DNA from: Mucilaginibacter cryoferens | GTDB taxonomy: Bacteria; Bacteroidota; Bacteroidia; Sphingobacteriales; Sphingobacteriaceae | Assembly: GCF_014205845.1 (NCBI RefSeq) | Contig: NZ_JACHCR010000001.1 | Span: 372,001-436,000, forward strand | Direction of reading: 5' to 3' | Length of the DNA: 64,000 bases | In this document: piece after piece, positions 36,682 through 45,249 of the stretch | How positions within the stretch are numbered: position 1 is the stretch's first letter | Layout of the letters: every line of letters begins with the position of its first letter | Notes under the pieces: model-generated | What the model was told of the DNA's origin: nothing | Seen by the model: only the letters and a program-made list of their open reading frames with translations | Database searches by the model: none | Position numbers and translations under genes: made by a program

Positions 36682-38118
36682 ATGAATGAAATTTTAAAAC
36701 AAAAAGCGGCAGGCATCAAACTTTTGCTAACCGACAACGATGGCGTATTAACTGATGCCGGTGTTTATTACAACACCGATGGCGAGTTGCTTAAAAAATT
36801 CAACATGCGCGATGGCATGGGTGTGGAACGTTTGCGAAAATTTGCAGGCGTAGATACTGGCATCGTCACCGGCGAGCACTCTCCTTCGCTTATTAAAAGA
36901 GCGGCCAAATTGCAGATAGTTGAACTCCACTTAGGCATTCAGGATAAGGTTGCCGCTTTAAAAGAGATCAGCAACCGCCTAAACCTGACTTTAAGCGAGA
37001 TTGCCTACATAGGCGATGACTATAACGATCTGGAAATAATGAAACTGGCCGGCTTAACCGCCTGCCCGGCCGATGCTTTACCGCCGGTTAAAACACAAGC
37101 AGATTTTGTAAGCACGCTAAACGGTGGCGAAGGTTGTTTCCGCGAGTTTGCAGAATTTATTATCGACGTTAAAAGCAACGCCACAATTTCTGGTAAACGC
37201 AACGGAACAATTACCCTGCAAAATGGCCGCGTAATTGGTAAAGGCCACCCAAGCTATATTATTGCCGAAATTGGCATTAATCATAATGGCTCATTAGAGA
37301 TCTGTAAAAAACTGATTGACGAAGCTGTTGCCGCCAAGGCAGATGCCGTTAAATTTCAGAAACGCACACCCGAAATTTGCGTACCCAAAGATCAATGGGA
37401 AATTATGCGCGATACGCCATGGGGACGCATCAGCTATATAGACTATAAGCGTAAAACCGAATTTGGTATTGCCGAATATGCCACTATAGACCACTATTGC
37501 AAAAAACTGGGTATAGATTGGTTTGTATCTGCCTGGGATGCCCCGTCGGTTGATTTTATGGAGCGGTTTGATACCATTTTGTACAAACTGGCATCAGCAT
37601 CGTTAACAGATTTCGAGCTTATTCAACGCATATTGGAAACCGGCAAACCACTGATGTTATCAACGGGCATGTCTACCATGAAGGAGATTGAGGCTACCAT
37701 GAACTTTGTGAACGCCTTTGATGAAAACTATCCATTGTTTATCGCCCACTCAACCTCGGCCTACCCATGTAATCCACAGGAATTGAACCTGAAGATGATC
37801 CAGACATTGGAAAACAAATATCCGGGTATCCCAATTGGCTACTCTGGTCATGAAACAGGCCTGGCTACCACTGTGGCAGCAGTATCATTAGGTGCCACAT
37901 TTGTTGAACGCCATTTTACGCTGGATAGGGCTATGTGGGGTTCAGATCATGCCGCTTCTGTTGAGCCACAAGGTCTGCAGCGCCTGGTACGCGATATCCG
38001 CGACGTAGAAACCGCAACCGGCGACGGTGAAAAAAGAGTTTATGAGTCTGAACTGGCCCCTATGAAAAGATTAAGGGTAAACATCAGCGACGAGTATAAA
38101 GAAAAGCCTTTAGTTTAA
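36682..38118 (+). CDS. Fused KdsC-like HAD phosphatase - NeuB-type ulosonic acid synthase
   Basis: This 478-residue protein joins two enzymes normally made separately. Residues 1-165 are a C0-type HAD phosphatase: LLLTDNDGVLTDAG (Asp18 nucleophile, Asp20), GDDYND (111-116) and a KdsC-type tail GGEGCFREFAEFI. Residues about 188-460 are a NeuB barrel: GHPSYIIAEIGINHNG, AVKFQKRTPE, and metal-type His390 (GYSGHE) and His411 (VERHFTLD), spaced 21 apart as in meningococcal NeuB. The usual C-terminal SAF domain is absent; the protein ends about 20 residues after the barrel. It should condense PEP with a sugar phosphate and then dephosphorylate the product. The fusion recalls the separate phosphatase and synthase BT1713/BT1714 of the KDN-9-P route. 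Confidence 0.9.
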   Translation: MNEILKQKAAGIKLLLTDNDGVLTDAGVYYNTDGELLKKFNMRDGMGVERLRKFAGVDTGIVTGEHSPSLIKRAAKLQIVELHLGIQDKVAALKEISNRLNLTLSEIAYIGDDYNDLEIMKLAGLTACPADALPPVKTQADFVSTLNGGEGCFREFAEFIIDVKSNATISGKRNGTITLQNGRVIGKGHPSYIIAEIGINHNGSLEICKKLIDEAVAAKADAVKFQKRTPEICVPKDQWEIMRDTPWGRISYIDYKRKTEFGIAEYATIDHYCKKLGIDWFVSAWDAPSVDFMERFDTILYKLASASLTDFELIQRILETGKPLMLSTGMSTMKEIEATMNFVNAFDENYPLFIAHSTSAYPCNPQELNLKMIQTLENKYPGIPIGYSGHETGLATTVAAVSLGATFVERHFTLDRAMWGSDHAASVEPQGLQRLVRDIRDVETATGDGEKRVYESELAPMKRLRVNISDEYKEKPLV

Positions 38119-38120
38119 GA

Positions 38121-39077
38121 ATGCCGCTACAAAAAGTATTAACCATAACATCCGTTATCCTTGCCTGCTGGCTGGTTTTCATCATTGCCTGGGAACGCAT
38201 TTCGCCCTATCGCAAAGGTTTAGCCTTTTTCAGGGAGGGATTTTGGATAGACCTGGTATGGTATACCCTTATACAAAGCTACTTTTTGAAGATCCTTATC
38301 TTCGATTATATCATTATGCCGTTGCAAAAGCATTTTGACCTTTCGCATTTGCATTTGATGAGTAACTGGCCCGTAGCTTTGCAGGTATTATTTTTTGTAG
38401 TAACGCACGATCTTTATATCTACCTGTTTCACCGTTTTCAACACTCCAACAAAGCGCTCTGGCGTATTCATGAGGCACATCACTCCGGCAAGGAAGTTGA
38501 TTTTTTGGCTGGATCGCGGTCGCATATTATGGAGATCATCATTAACCAAACCATCGAGTTTGCCCCTATTATACTGTTAGGGGCAAACCCAGTGGTGGTA
38601 CCTATAAAGGCTTTGATAGATGCCATGTTCGGCATGTTTATTCATGCTAATATTAAGGTTAAGCTGGGTAAGTTAAAATACCTCATCAACACACCCGAGC
38701 TGCATCTATGGCACCATGCCAATTACCAGGAGGTTTTTCATGCCAACTTTTCTACCAAACTATCGGTATGGGATTATCTTTTCGGCACAGTGTATGATCC
38801 GGGCCACGCGCCGGGCAACAAGCCCGAAAACTGGGGTCTTTATTACGATTATCCCAGGGATTACTTTTTACAACATGTCTTCAGCATCAAACGATTTGAT
38901 GAAAAAAAGCTGCTTAAATACCCCTGGTTTAAATGGTATTATACGCTAAGATTGAGACTGATTGACCGGCTGGACAAATTTATGCCGTTAAAACCGCAAG
39001 GCCCCGAAGTTGATCTGCAACCATCAGCCCCAACAACACCAATACCTATAGAAGATAACCTAATTCAACAAAATTAA
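38121..39077 (+). CDS. Sterol desaturase/fatty acid hydroxylase family membrane protein
   Basis: This 318-residue integral membrane protein has about four hydrophobic helices (residues 6-130) and the di-iron histidine boxes HDLYIYLFHRFQH, RIHEAHHS and LHLWHHANYQEVFHANF in the expected order. Family members hydroxylate or desaturate lipid chains with O2. It follows the HAD-NeuB gene by 2 nt and the SMR gene starts 1 nt after its stop, so it belongs to the operon. It may hydroxylate the lipid or glycan that carries the sugar acid, which is inference. The Pro-rich C-terminus has no recognisable domain. Confidence 0.88.
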   Translation: MPLQKVLTITSVILACWLVFIIAWERISPYRKGLAFFREGFWIDLVWYTLIQSYFLKILIFDYIIMPLQKHFDLSHLHLMSNWPVALQVLFFVVTHDLYIYLFHRFQHSNKALWRIHEAHHSGKEVDFLAGSRSHIMEIIINQTIEFAPIILLGANPVVVPIKALIDAMFGMFIHANIKVKLGKLKYLINTPELHLWHHANYQEVFHANFSTKLSVWDYLFGTVYDPGHAPGNKPENWGLYYDYPRDYFLQHVFSIKRFDEKKLLKYPWFKWYYTLRLRLIDRLDKFMPLKPQGPEVDLQPSAPTTPIPIEDNLIQQN

Positions 39078-39078
39078 A

Positions 39079-39456
39079 TTGGCCTGGATATACCTCATCA
39101 TAGCCGCGGCATTTGAAGCCGCCTGGACGTTTTCGCTCAAGTTTATGAAATTTAAAGACTTGAAAGCCCTGCATTGGCATTCGGCTTTAAGTTTACAATA
39201 TGGGATGCCTGTTTGGCTGCCATTTGCGGGGTATATTCTGTTCGGGGTAGGTAATATTTACTTTTTTTCGCTGGCCATTAAACTGGTGCCTACAGCCGTA
39301 GCTTACGCGGTTTGGACAGCCGTAACCCTGGTGCTCATCAAAATTGCCGAGATGGCTATCTTCCATCAGAAACTCTCGTGGATGGAAGTTTTCTTTATGA
39401 CCCTCATCATGACCGGCATTTTAGGACTGAAGTTTTTTGGTGCCGAAGTGAAATGA
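39079..39456 (+). CDS. SMR-family small transporter (Gdx/SugE-like)
   Basis: This 125-residue, four-helix protein starts with TTG at 39079, 1 nt after the previous stop. Helix 1, MAWIYLIIAAAFEAAWTFSLKF, keeps the SMR Glu13 and the Trp found in Gdx/SugE proteins. Later VPTAVAYAVWTAVTLVLIK matches the helix 3 signature and EVFFMTLIMTGILGLKFFG is helix 4. It is about 15-20 residues longer than typical SMRs, with an insert between helices 1 and 2. Known relatives export guanidinium or quaternary amines. In this operon a lipid-linked-sugar flippase role (compare ArnE/ArnF) is possible but only inferred. Confidence 0.82.
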   Translation: MAWIYLIIAAAFEAAWTFSLKFMKFKDLKALHWHSALSLQYGMPVWLPFAGYILFGVGNIYFFSLAIKLVPTAVAYAVWTAVTLVLIKIAEMAIFHQKLSWMEVFFMTLIMTGILGLKFFGAEVK

Positions 39457-39498
39457 GATATGGGGACTCTGAAGGGAGAATTACCTCTCTCAAAACCT

Positions 39499-39640
39499 TG
39501 TCATGCTGAGGTACGAAGCATCTGTTCGCAGACTTTACAAGGCGAATAGGTATGGTGGAGAGTAGATTCTTCACTACGTTCAGAATGACAAAAGGGGTAG
39601 ACTTTAAACACGTCATGATGAGGTACGAATGAAGTAATCC
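39499..39640. repeat. Imperfect inverted repeat of the GAGGTACGAAGCA family
   Basis: TTGTCATGCTGAGGTACGAAGC (from 39499) and AGATTCTTCACTACGTTCAG (to AATGACAA at 39592) form imperfect arms, and a degenerate half (GAGGTACGAA near 39619) follows at 39611-39640. The 13-mer GAGGTACGAAGCA at 39508-39520 recurs twice in the repeat at 51249-51343. It marks the end of the sugar-acid operon and may also act as a terminator. Confidence 0.75.
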
Positions 39641-39655
39641 AAGCTATTTCTATCC

Positions 39656-40876
39656 TTAAACCTTCCAATAATTACCGCTTAAAATGATCATATCAATCAT
39701 TTTAATGCTATTATCGTAGTAATCGTAATCCTTAAGTTTAAACGCGATTAAGTAATCCCACACATCATTAAGCCATTGCTGGTTTTTAGCATCAACCATG
39801 GCTGATACGGCAAAAGGCCCAATAAAGCTTAATGCTTCAAAATTACGTTTGGGCAAATCGTTACCAGCCAATGAATAACCAGCAGACAGGTTATCGGCTT
39901 TATTGCTTGTGGTAGATCGTACCCAACTGTTTATCCTGCTGTTAATGGCTTTGGCGCGTTTATCGCCATACAACAAATAATCGGCGGCTATACGCCAGGG
40001 CACCCTACAGGCATTGTAATTATAACAGCCATCGTATTCAGATTCGAGATACATAGGCCTGGCGGGATGCGGGTGGTTATTTACATGCTGTATAAAATCG
40101 GGTACCAAACCGGCATCGGGGCTATATTTTTGCTCCATATAAGCAAATAAGCGATAGGTAACCTCATTTACTTTTAACCATCGGTTATCGCCGGCAGCAA
40201 CAGCAAAAGCTTTGAAATGTGACGGCATAAAATCAGACGACCGGGTATCAAAATAATCTTTACTATCCCATTCTATATCGCCGCTAAGCAGCACGGTAAA
40301 CGTTTGCCGGTTTATCTCGTGCTTCATAATATCGGCCAGCAACAGCCGGGCTTCATTTAAGTAGTTGACATTGCCTTTACTGCCCCATTGTTTATTGGCC
40401 AAAAGCAAAGCATAGGCAATATCCATATCCCCATCTGTAGCCGATGAATGATCGGTGTTGTTACCTTTTGCATCCTGTGCCCAGGCCATTAAATGCTGCC
40501 CCGTTTTTGCAGGGTGTGCCTTGTAGTAATTAAACAGCGCATCAAAAGTTATTTTGGCTTCAGCATCGGCACCAGCCATTAATGCTGTGATAAGCATGCC
40601 ATATCCCTGCCCTTCTGATACACATTGCTTTTTACCTGGTGTTTGAAACCAGATATAACTTTGTCCCTTAGCAACTCCTGCCTTAACGTAACGTTTTTTC
40701 CACTGCCAATAAAAACCGATTACGCTGTTATCTAACTTTTGCCTGCTAACGCGATTGGGTAAAATACAACCTTTTGTATACTGTACATGCTGAGGGAAAG
40801 GCAATACCGGCTTTTGAGCAAACACGCCTAAATGCAGGGCAAATAAAATAAACAACAACACCCATCCTTTAACCAT
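39656..40876 (-). CDS. GH8 endoglucanase/endo-glycanase, secreted
   Basis: The ATG at 40876 gives 406 residues with a clean signal peptide (MVKGWVLLFILFALHLGVFA-Q); an in-frame upstream ATG at 40942 adds 22 poor residues. The GH8 alpha6/alpha6 barrel is shown by SEGQGYGMLITALMAG (catalytic acid Glu) and the GH8 signature ATDGDMDIAYALLLANKQW, plus YNYNACRVPWRIAADYLLYG. GH8 members cleave beta-1,4-glucan, chitosan, xylan or lichenan, and sequence alone does not say which. It lies downstream of a GH2 gene (157-nt gap, same direction) whose relatives act on glucosamine or mannose, so chitosan breakdown is a fair guess. Confidence 0.9.
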   Translation of the reverse strand: MVKGWVLLFILFALHLGVFAQKPVLPFPQHVQYTKGCILPNRVSRQKLDNSVIGFYWQWKKRYVKAGVAKGQSYIWFQTPGKKQCVSEGQGYGMLITALMAGADAEAKITFDALFNYYKAHPAKTGQHLMAWAQDAKGNNTDHSSATDGDMDIAYALLLANKQWGSKGNVNYLNEARLLLADIMKHEINRQTFTVLLSGDIEWDSKDYFDTRSSDFMPSHFKAFAVAAGDNRWLKVNEVTYRLFAYMEQKYSPDAGLVPDFIQHVNNHPHPARPMYLESEYDGCYNYNACRVPWRIAADYLLYGDKRAKAINSRINSWVRSTTSNKADNLSAGYSLAGNDLPKRNFEALSFIGPFAVSAMVDAKNQQWLNDVWDYLIAFKLKDYDYYDNSIKMIDMIILSGNYWKV

Positions 40877-41033
40877 AATGATTTTAATTGCCAGAGCGCC
40901 CTTACTGTTGGCATTTGTAAATGTAGCCAAGAGTAAAGGCATTCACAAAAAAAGGGCTCAAATCAACTGCTCGTTTGCCCTCAATGTAACGCAACATTAT
41001 GGTTTGTTCGCTAATAGTCCCATACAAATTACA

Positions 41034-43988
41034 CTATCGCTGTATGTTATTATTATAAGCCTCAGAAATAAGTTTAACTGCATCGTTACCCAAAACATCG
41101 GTGTCAAACTCAATTTTTACAGTTTTGGTTTCGCCATTCAGTAAAGAGAAATAGTTATCGCTTGCAATTGCGGGTAATAGCTGCTCGCCGTTTGATGCCT
41201 TTACCGCTTGCAGCCTGATGCCAAATGCAACCGCTTTTGACGATGCCGGGTTAGTTACCTGAGCGGTGATGTAGTATTTACCATCAGCCTTAACTGTTTT
41301 ATAGCTTAGCTTTAAATTTACTTTGGCTAAGGTGTTAAGCGCGGTATAATCTTTACGTTTGTTGCCTCTCCAATAAAAATTATCAGATAACAGTTTACCG
41401 TTTTTATCGGTAAGTTTTAGTTTGATAAAATGTACCGCCGATAGCCCTTCGCTGGCCACATCGCCCTGGTAAACTTCAAAATTGTATAACGAGTATCCCC
41501 ATGAAGTGGCACGCTCTATTCCCTGCATCCGCACGTAACGGGCAGTAACTTCTGGAAACATGATCTTTTGCTCGCCCTGCCTGCCATCGGTTGTGCTGTA
41601 CACATCGTGCCAGTTACGGTTATCATCAGATGTTTGGATCTTGAACGCTTTGGCATACGCATCTTCCCAGCTCAAACCAACACCATTTACCACTTCGTTC
41701 TTACCCAAATCAATGGCTATCCATTCGTTATCATTATAGCTGCTGGCCCAGCGGCTTCCGCTGTTACCATCGTTAACCGCGCTTACATCACCGTTGGTTG
41801 ATGATGAGGCAAAAACAGGCTTGCTTTTAGCCAGATCGGCTACGTAGGGATTAAATTTAAGGTTAAAAACCTCACCCGCGCTGTTGGCAGGTGCATCGGC
41901 TGTTTTAGAGATGCTGTATTGCTTTACCAGCGATCCATCCAAATTATAAACATCGGCAGTAGCGGTTAGGCCTTCTACATCTGCACGGGTGGTGTTGATG
42001 ACCTTGATAGCATTGGTTACCGGGTTCCATTGAATGTGTAGCGGTTCACAGGCTTTTTTGGCACCCCAAAAAGCGCCCGTTAAATCGTAATAGTAATCAT
42101 ACGTTTGCCATACCATTGATGGATAAGCCGATTGGCTCATCCAGGTCATTAAGCCAGATGCGTCTTCGCCCATGGCATCCTGCCAGCCTTCAAACATGGC
42201 TTTATTGGTTTCGATGTTTACAAACTGGGCTTTGCGGCAATAATCTTCAATGCCTTTGGGTATACCGTAGCTGCTTACACTTTCATCGTATTGATCGGTT
42301 CCGGCGTTAAATGCCAGCTGACCGAAAAAATGCTGATTCCACATCTCGTTACGCGGCCACCATTTATCTTTAGGCATAAACTTTTTAAAGCTATCAAAAT
42401 TGGTAAACACCGCTGTACCCAGTTCGGTACGTAAGCCCCAGCCTTTGTTACCACCAGAGCCTGTTGGGTAGGCGGTAAAATAATACCGCGGATCTTTACT
42501 TGCCCATGGCCCGCTGCCGGTTAGGTTTTCGGCATGTGAGTTTGGTTGGTAGTACCTGTCGTTACCATCAAACGTAGCCAAATCCTCTTTTAACCAATTA
42601 TTAAGGGGCGCCATTGGCCAGCCTTCATTTTCGGCACACCAAACGGCTATGGATGTGTGGTTTCGAAAGCGCTTAATTTTCTCTATTGCGTTGGCATTAA
42701 AAACATTGATATCGGCCGGCAGGTTTTCGTTGGCATTGAGCCAAAAATCGTCCCAAACCATTATTCCATATTTGTCGCAGGCATCGTAAAATTCTTCATC
42801 CGTGGTCGATCCTATCCAATTACGGATCATGTTAAAATTCATCTCCCGGTGCAGCCTTACCTTGGTATCATACTCGGCACCACGACAGCGCAACAAATAT
42901 TCTGACATACCCCAATCGCCCCCTTTTATAAACACTTTAACCCCGTTGATGGCTACATGTAAAACATGGCCAAGGGTATCAAAACTATATTTTTTGATAC
43001 CAAATTTAATATTCTGCGTATCCGAAACCTCATCGCCCACAGTTACGCTAAGTTTGCAATTGTATAAATTAGGCTCGCCATAGCCATTGGGCCACCAAAG
43101 TCTGGGGCTATTGATCATCAATTGCTCAAAATCTTTTTTATTCAGCTTTACATCTATACTGCCATTTGCATTTATGTATACTTTTTTTGTAAACCCGATA
43201 TTACCGGGTGTAATTAAACCCCTAATGGTAGCTGCCTGTGCGTTTGCCCCGCCGTTTTTCAGTTCCATAGCAATAGATAGATCGGCCCTTGCATTAGTAG
43301 GCAGATCACTTCTGATCCATGGGTCTTTAAGGGTTACATCGCCGGTATTACTCAGGTAAACATTATCGGTAATGCCCGAGTTTAGGCCCGGTACATAAGG
43401 CATCCAATCCCAGCTGGCGCTTGATACATAATTGGGGCTCCCTACGTTAGCCAATGGCTGCACAGGTATGGCAACCAACACAGCCAATACATTTATACCC
43501 TTTACCAATCCGGTAATATCATATTGGCCGCGTTGCATAAAACCATCAAGACTGCCCAAAAGGTTACCGTTAAGGTAAATATCGGCTTTGCTGTTTACGC
43601 CTTTAAAATTTAACCAGATGTGTTTTTTATTGTAACTGGCTGGTATCTTAAATTCGGTACGGTACCAAAAGTTGCGATCGTATTTGGCGCGGTCTACTTT
43701 GTAAATGTTATCGCCAAAATTGGGATCTTTTTCCAGGCCGGCAGCTACGTACGATGCAAACGTGGTTCCGGGAACTATGGCCGGCACCCAGTTATCAGTG
43801 TTATAGCCCCTTGCTTTTATTTTATCAGCATCGCTTACATCGGCCTGGGGTTTTACTTTCCATTGCTGATCTTTTGAACTGTTGAGGTAAACAAGATTTG
43901 ATTGCGCAAACAAGTTGCTGTAAAACAGCGTAACTACAACAAGGATAAATACATACTTAAAACAGAAAACCAGTTGGTTAGGTAACAT
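41034..43988 (-). CDS. GH2 exo-beta-glucosaminidase/mannosidase-like enzyme with F5/8 type C domain
   Basis: This 984-residue protein has a signal peptide (to about residue 28). The GH2 sugar-binding, Ig-like and TIM-barrel domains are in order (about 40-640), with acid/base Glu455 in WCAENEGWP and likely nucleophile Glu522 in LRTELGTAVF. Their spacing of about 67 is close to that of the CsxA-type exo-beta-D-glucosaminidase. An F5/8 type C (discoidin-like) carbohydrate-binding domain sits near residues 720-840 (SSTNGDVSAVNDGNSGSRW), followed by a beta domain. It trims sugar from glycan ends; endo-beta-mannosidase-like activity is the main alternative. The GH8 gene follows in the same direction. 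Confidence 0.88.
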   Translation of the reverse strand: MLPNQLVFCFKYVFILVVVTLFYSNLFAQSNLVYLNSSKDQQWKVKPQADVSDADKIKARGYNTDNWVPAIVPGTTFASYVAAGLEKDPNFGDNIYKVDRAKYDRNFWYRTEFKIPASYNKKHIWLNFKGVNSKADIYLNGNLLGSLDGFMQRGQYDITGLVKGINVLAVLVAIPVQPLANVGSPNYVSSASWDWMPYVPGLNSGITDNVYLSNTGDVTLKDPWIRSDLPTNARADLSIAMELKNGGANAQAATIRGLITPGNIGFTKKVYINANGSIDVKLNKKDFEQLMINSPRLWWPNGYGEPNLYNCKLSVTVGDEVSDTQNIKFGIKKYSFDTLGHVLHVAINGVKVFIKGGDWGMSEYLLRCRGAEYDTKVRLHREMNFNMIRNWIGSTTDEEFYDACDKYGIMVWDDFWLNANENLPADINVFNANAIEKIKRFRNHTSIAVWCAENEGWPMAPLNNWLKEDLATFDGNDRYYQPNSHAENLTGSGPWASKDPRYYFTAYPTGSGGNKGWGLRTELGTAVFTNFDSFKKFMPKDKWWPRNEMWNQHFFGQLAFNAGTDQYDESVSSYGIPKGIEDYCRKAQFVNIETNKAMFEGWQDAMGEDASGLMTWMSQSAYPSMVWQTYDYYYDLTGAFWGAKKACEPLHIQWNPVTNAIKVINTTRADVEGLTATADVYNLDGSLVKQYSISKTADAPANSAGEVFNLKFNPYVADLAKSKPVFASSSTNGDVSAVNDGNSGSRWASSYNDNEWIAIDLGKNEVVNGVGLSWEDAYAKAFKIQTSDDNRNWHDVYSTTDGRQGEQKIMFPEVTARYVRMQGIERATSWGYSLYNFEVYQGDVASEGLSAVHFIKLKLTDKNGKLLSDNFYWRGNKRKDYTALNTLAKVNLKLSYKTVKADGKYYITAQVTNPASSKAVAFGIRLQAVKASNGEQLLPAIASDNYFSLLNGETKTVKIEFDTDVLGNDAVKLISEAYNNNIQR

Positions 43989-44146
43989 TTTTGAAATTTA
44001 GGTGAGGTGGATTTATAGCTTATTGGCAGGGGTAAATTTATTTGCCAAACGCCACTTATAAAATGGACAAACTATGGAATGCAATGGACTATATTATTGC
44101 AATGCTTGCGCTACCGATGATATTTTTCAAAAATTATATGCAAAAA

Positions 44147-44184
44147 AAACGGGGCAACGATGAAAATTCATCTTTGCCCCGTTT
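44147..44184 (-). terminator. Rho-independent terminator of tRNA-Gln
   Basis: GGGGCAA (44151-44157) pairs with TTGCCCC (44174-44180), extended by GATGAA/TTCATC after one mismatch. On the minus strand it is followed by an eight-T tract (plus-strand A run at 44142-44149). Confidence 0.9.
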
Positions 44185-44187
44185 GGG

Positions 44188-44258
44188 TTTTCCCACATGG
44201 ACTCGAACCACGATTGTCTGAACCAGAATCAGAAGTGCTACCATTACACCATAGGAAA
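44188..44258 (-). tRNA. tRNA-Gln (anticodon CTG)
   Basis: The minus-strand cloverleaf is complete. The acceptor TTTCCTA pairs with TGGGAAA, with one T-G. The D-arm is GTG/CAC, the anticodon stem TCTGA/TCAGA closes the loop TTCTGGT (anticodon CTG), and the T-arm CGTGG/CCATG surrounds TTCGAGT. CCA is not encoded. A terminator follows 4 nt downstream. Confidence 0.95.
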
Positions 44259-44338
44259 ATAGCAGCGTAATACATCCTGTTTGTATTACGCTGCAAATAT
44301 AGCACGTACGGCTCTATTTCACAAAAAAATCGATGCGC

Positions 44339-44821
44339 TTATCTTTCCCATTTAACCCCTTTAATACCAACCTGATGCAGGCGCTCGGTAAGTTGGCCTA
44401 CATGGTGTTGTAAGTGGCGTATGGTATACAAATGCAAACCAAACCTGCTTAAAGGCACCCAATTAAAACCACAAAGCTCATTGTATTTTGTATCCTCAAC
44501 CTGGCTCTCCAGGCTGTTAGCTATCGTTTCGGTATAAGCCAGTATCTCGGCTTTGGTATAAATATCTGTTACAACAATAGGCTGGTTATCATGAGCTACC
44601 GGCCCCATAAAATTATAGTTAAGCCTGTGTTTTTCCCAGGGAATAAACACATCCGGACTGCCTGCAAGATAAAATGATGTATAAAAAAGCGCATGGTAGG
44701 CTATACGCCAATAAGCGCTTTCGTATTCGTTATTTGCCCATAAACTGCCGGGGCATTTTTCTACCACATCTGCCAACATTTTAAGTCCAGCTTTATACTG
44801 CGCTATAAGCTCCGCCTTCAT
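44339..44821 (-). CDS. DinB-like (YfiT/DinB superfamily) protein
   Basis: This 160-residue protein has the DinB-type four-helix bundle pattern. It starts AELIAQYKAGLKMLADVVE, then RIAYHALFYTSFYLAG with a metal-type His, and ends in the conserved TIRHLQHHVGQLTERL, where paired His residues usually bind metal. DinB-superfamily members include thiol transferases; most are uncharacterised. Its ATG overlaps the stop of the upstream SRPBCC gene (TAATG), so the two are translationally coupled. Confidence 0.87.
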   Translation of the reverse strand: MKAELIAQYKAGLKMLADVVEKCPGSLWANNEYESAYWRIAYHALFYTSFYLAGSPDVFIPWEKHRLNYNFMGPVAHDNQPIVVTDIYTKAEILAYTETIANSLESQVEDTKYNELCGFNWVPLSRFGLHLYTIRHLQHHVGQLTERLHQVGIKGVKWER

Positions 44822-45249
44822 TATACGTTTGCTTCGGTATATTTTTTTAAATTATCTAAAATAGCCTGCCATCCGCCCCTTTGCATTTCAATAGGGTTTG
44901 TAGTTTCGGGATCAAAAGTTTCTGTTACAGTGGTAGCACCATCATGTTCGGTAAACTCAATTTTTACATGCCGGCCGTCCTCTATTCCGTAGGCAATAAG
45001 GCTATTTTCTTGTACATCGGTATAAATACCTCCAAAATCGAAGCTGAAGCTACCATCTTTAGCGGCCATAGTTGTTTTAAATTTACCGTCAACGCGTAAG
45101 TCATTATCGGCATAAGGTACATGCCAATCGTCTGATGCATTGCACCATTTGGTAATGTGTTCTGGTTTGCTCCAAAACTCCCAAACTTTTGTTACGGGAG
45201 CATTTATAGTGGCTGTTACGGTGATAGCTGTGTTATTTGCTGTTTCCAT
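44821..45249 (-). CDS. SRPBCC/AHSA1-domain protein
   Basis: This 142-residue protein shows the START-like AHSA1 pattern: ITVTATINAPVTKVWEFWSKPEHITKWC, KFKTTMAAKDGSFSFDFGGIY, then VTETFDPETTNPIEMQRGGWQAILDNLKKY near the C-terminus. The fold binds hydrophobic ligands; no specific function is known. It is paired with the DinB gene through a 1-nt overlap, a common combination in Bacteroidota. It diverges from the AraC regulator at 45601, which suggests that regulator may control it. Confidence 0.9.
   Translation of the reverse strand: METANNTAITVTATINAPVTKVWEFWSKPEHITKWCNASDDWHVPYADNDLRVDGKFKTTMAAKDGSFSFDFGGIYTDVQENSLIAYGIEDGRHVKIEFTEHDGATTVTETFDPETTNPIEMQRGGWQAILDNLKKYTEANV

Noticed and set aside
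30778..39456. Operon as a standard legionaminic or pseudaminic acid pathway
   Set aside because: No LegB/PseB-type dehydratase, hydrolysing epimerase or N-acetyltransferase gene is present; only NeuB- and CMP-transferase-type steps are shared.
39499..39640. Insertion sequence
   Set aside because: Too short for a transposase and with no target-site duplication visible; called a repeat instead.
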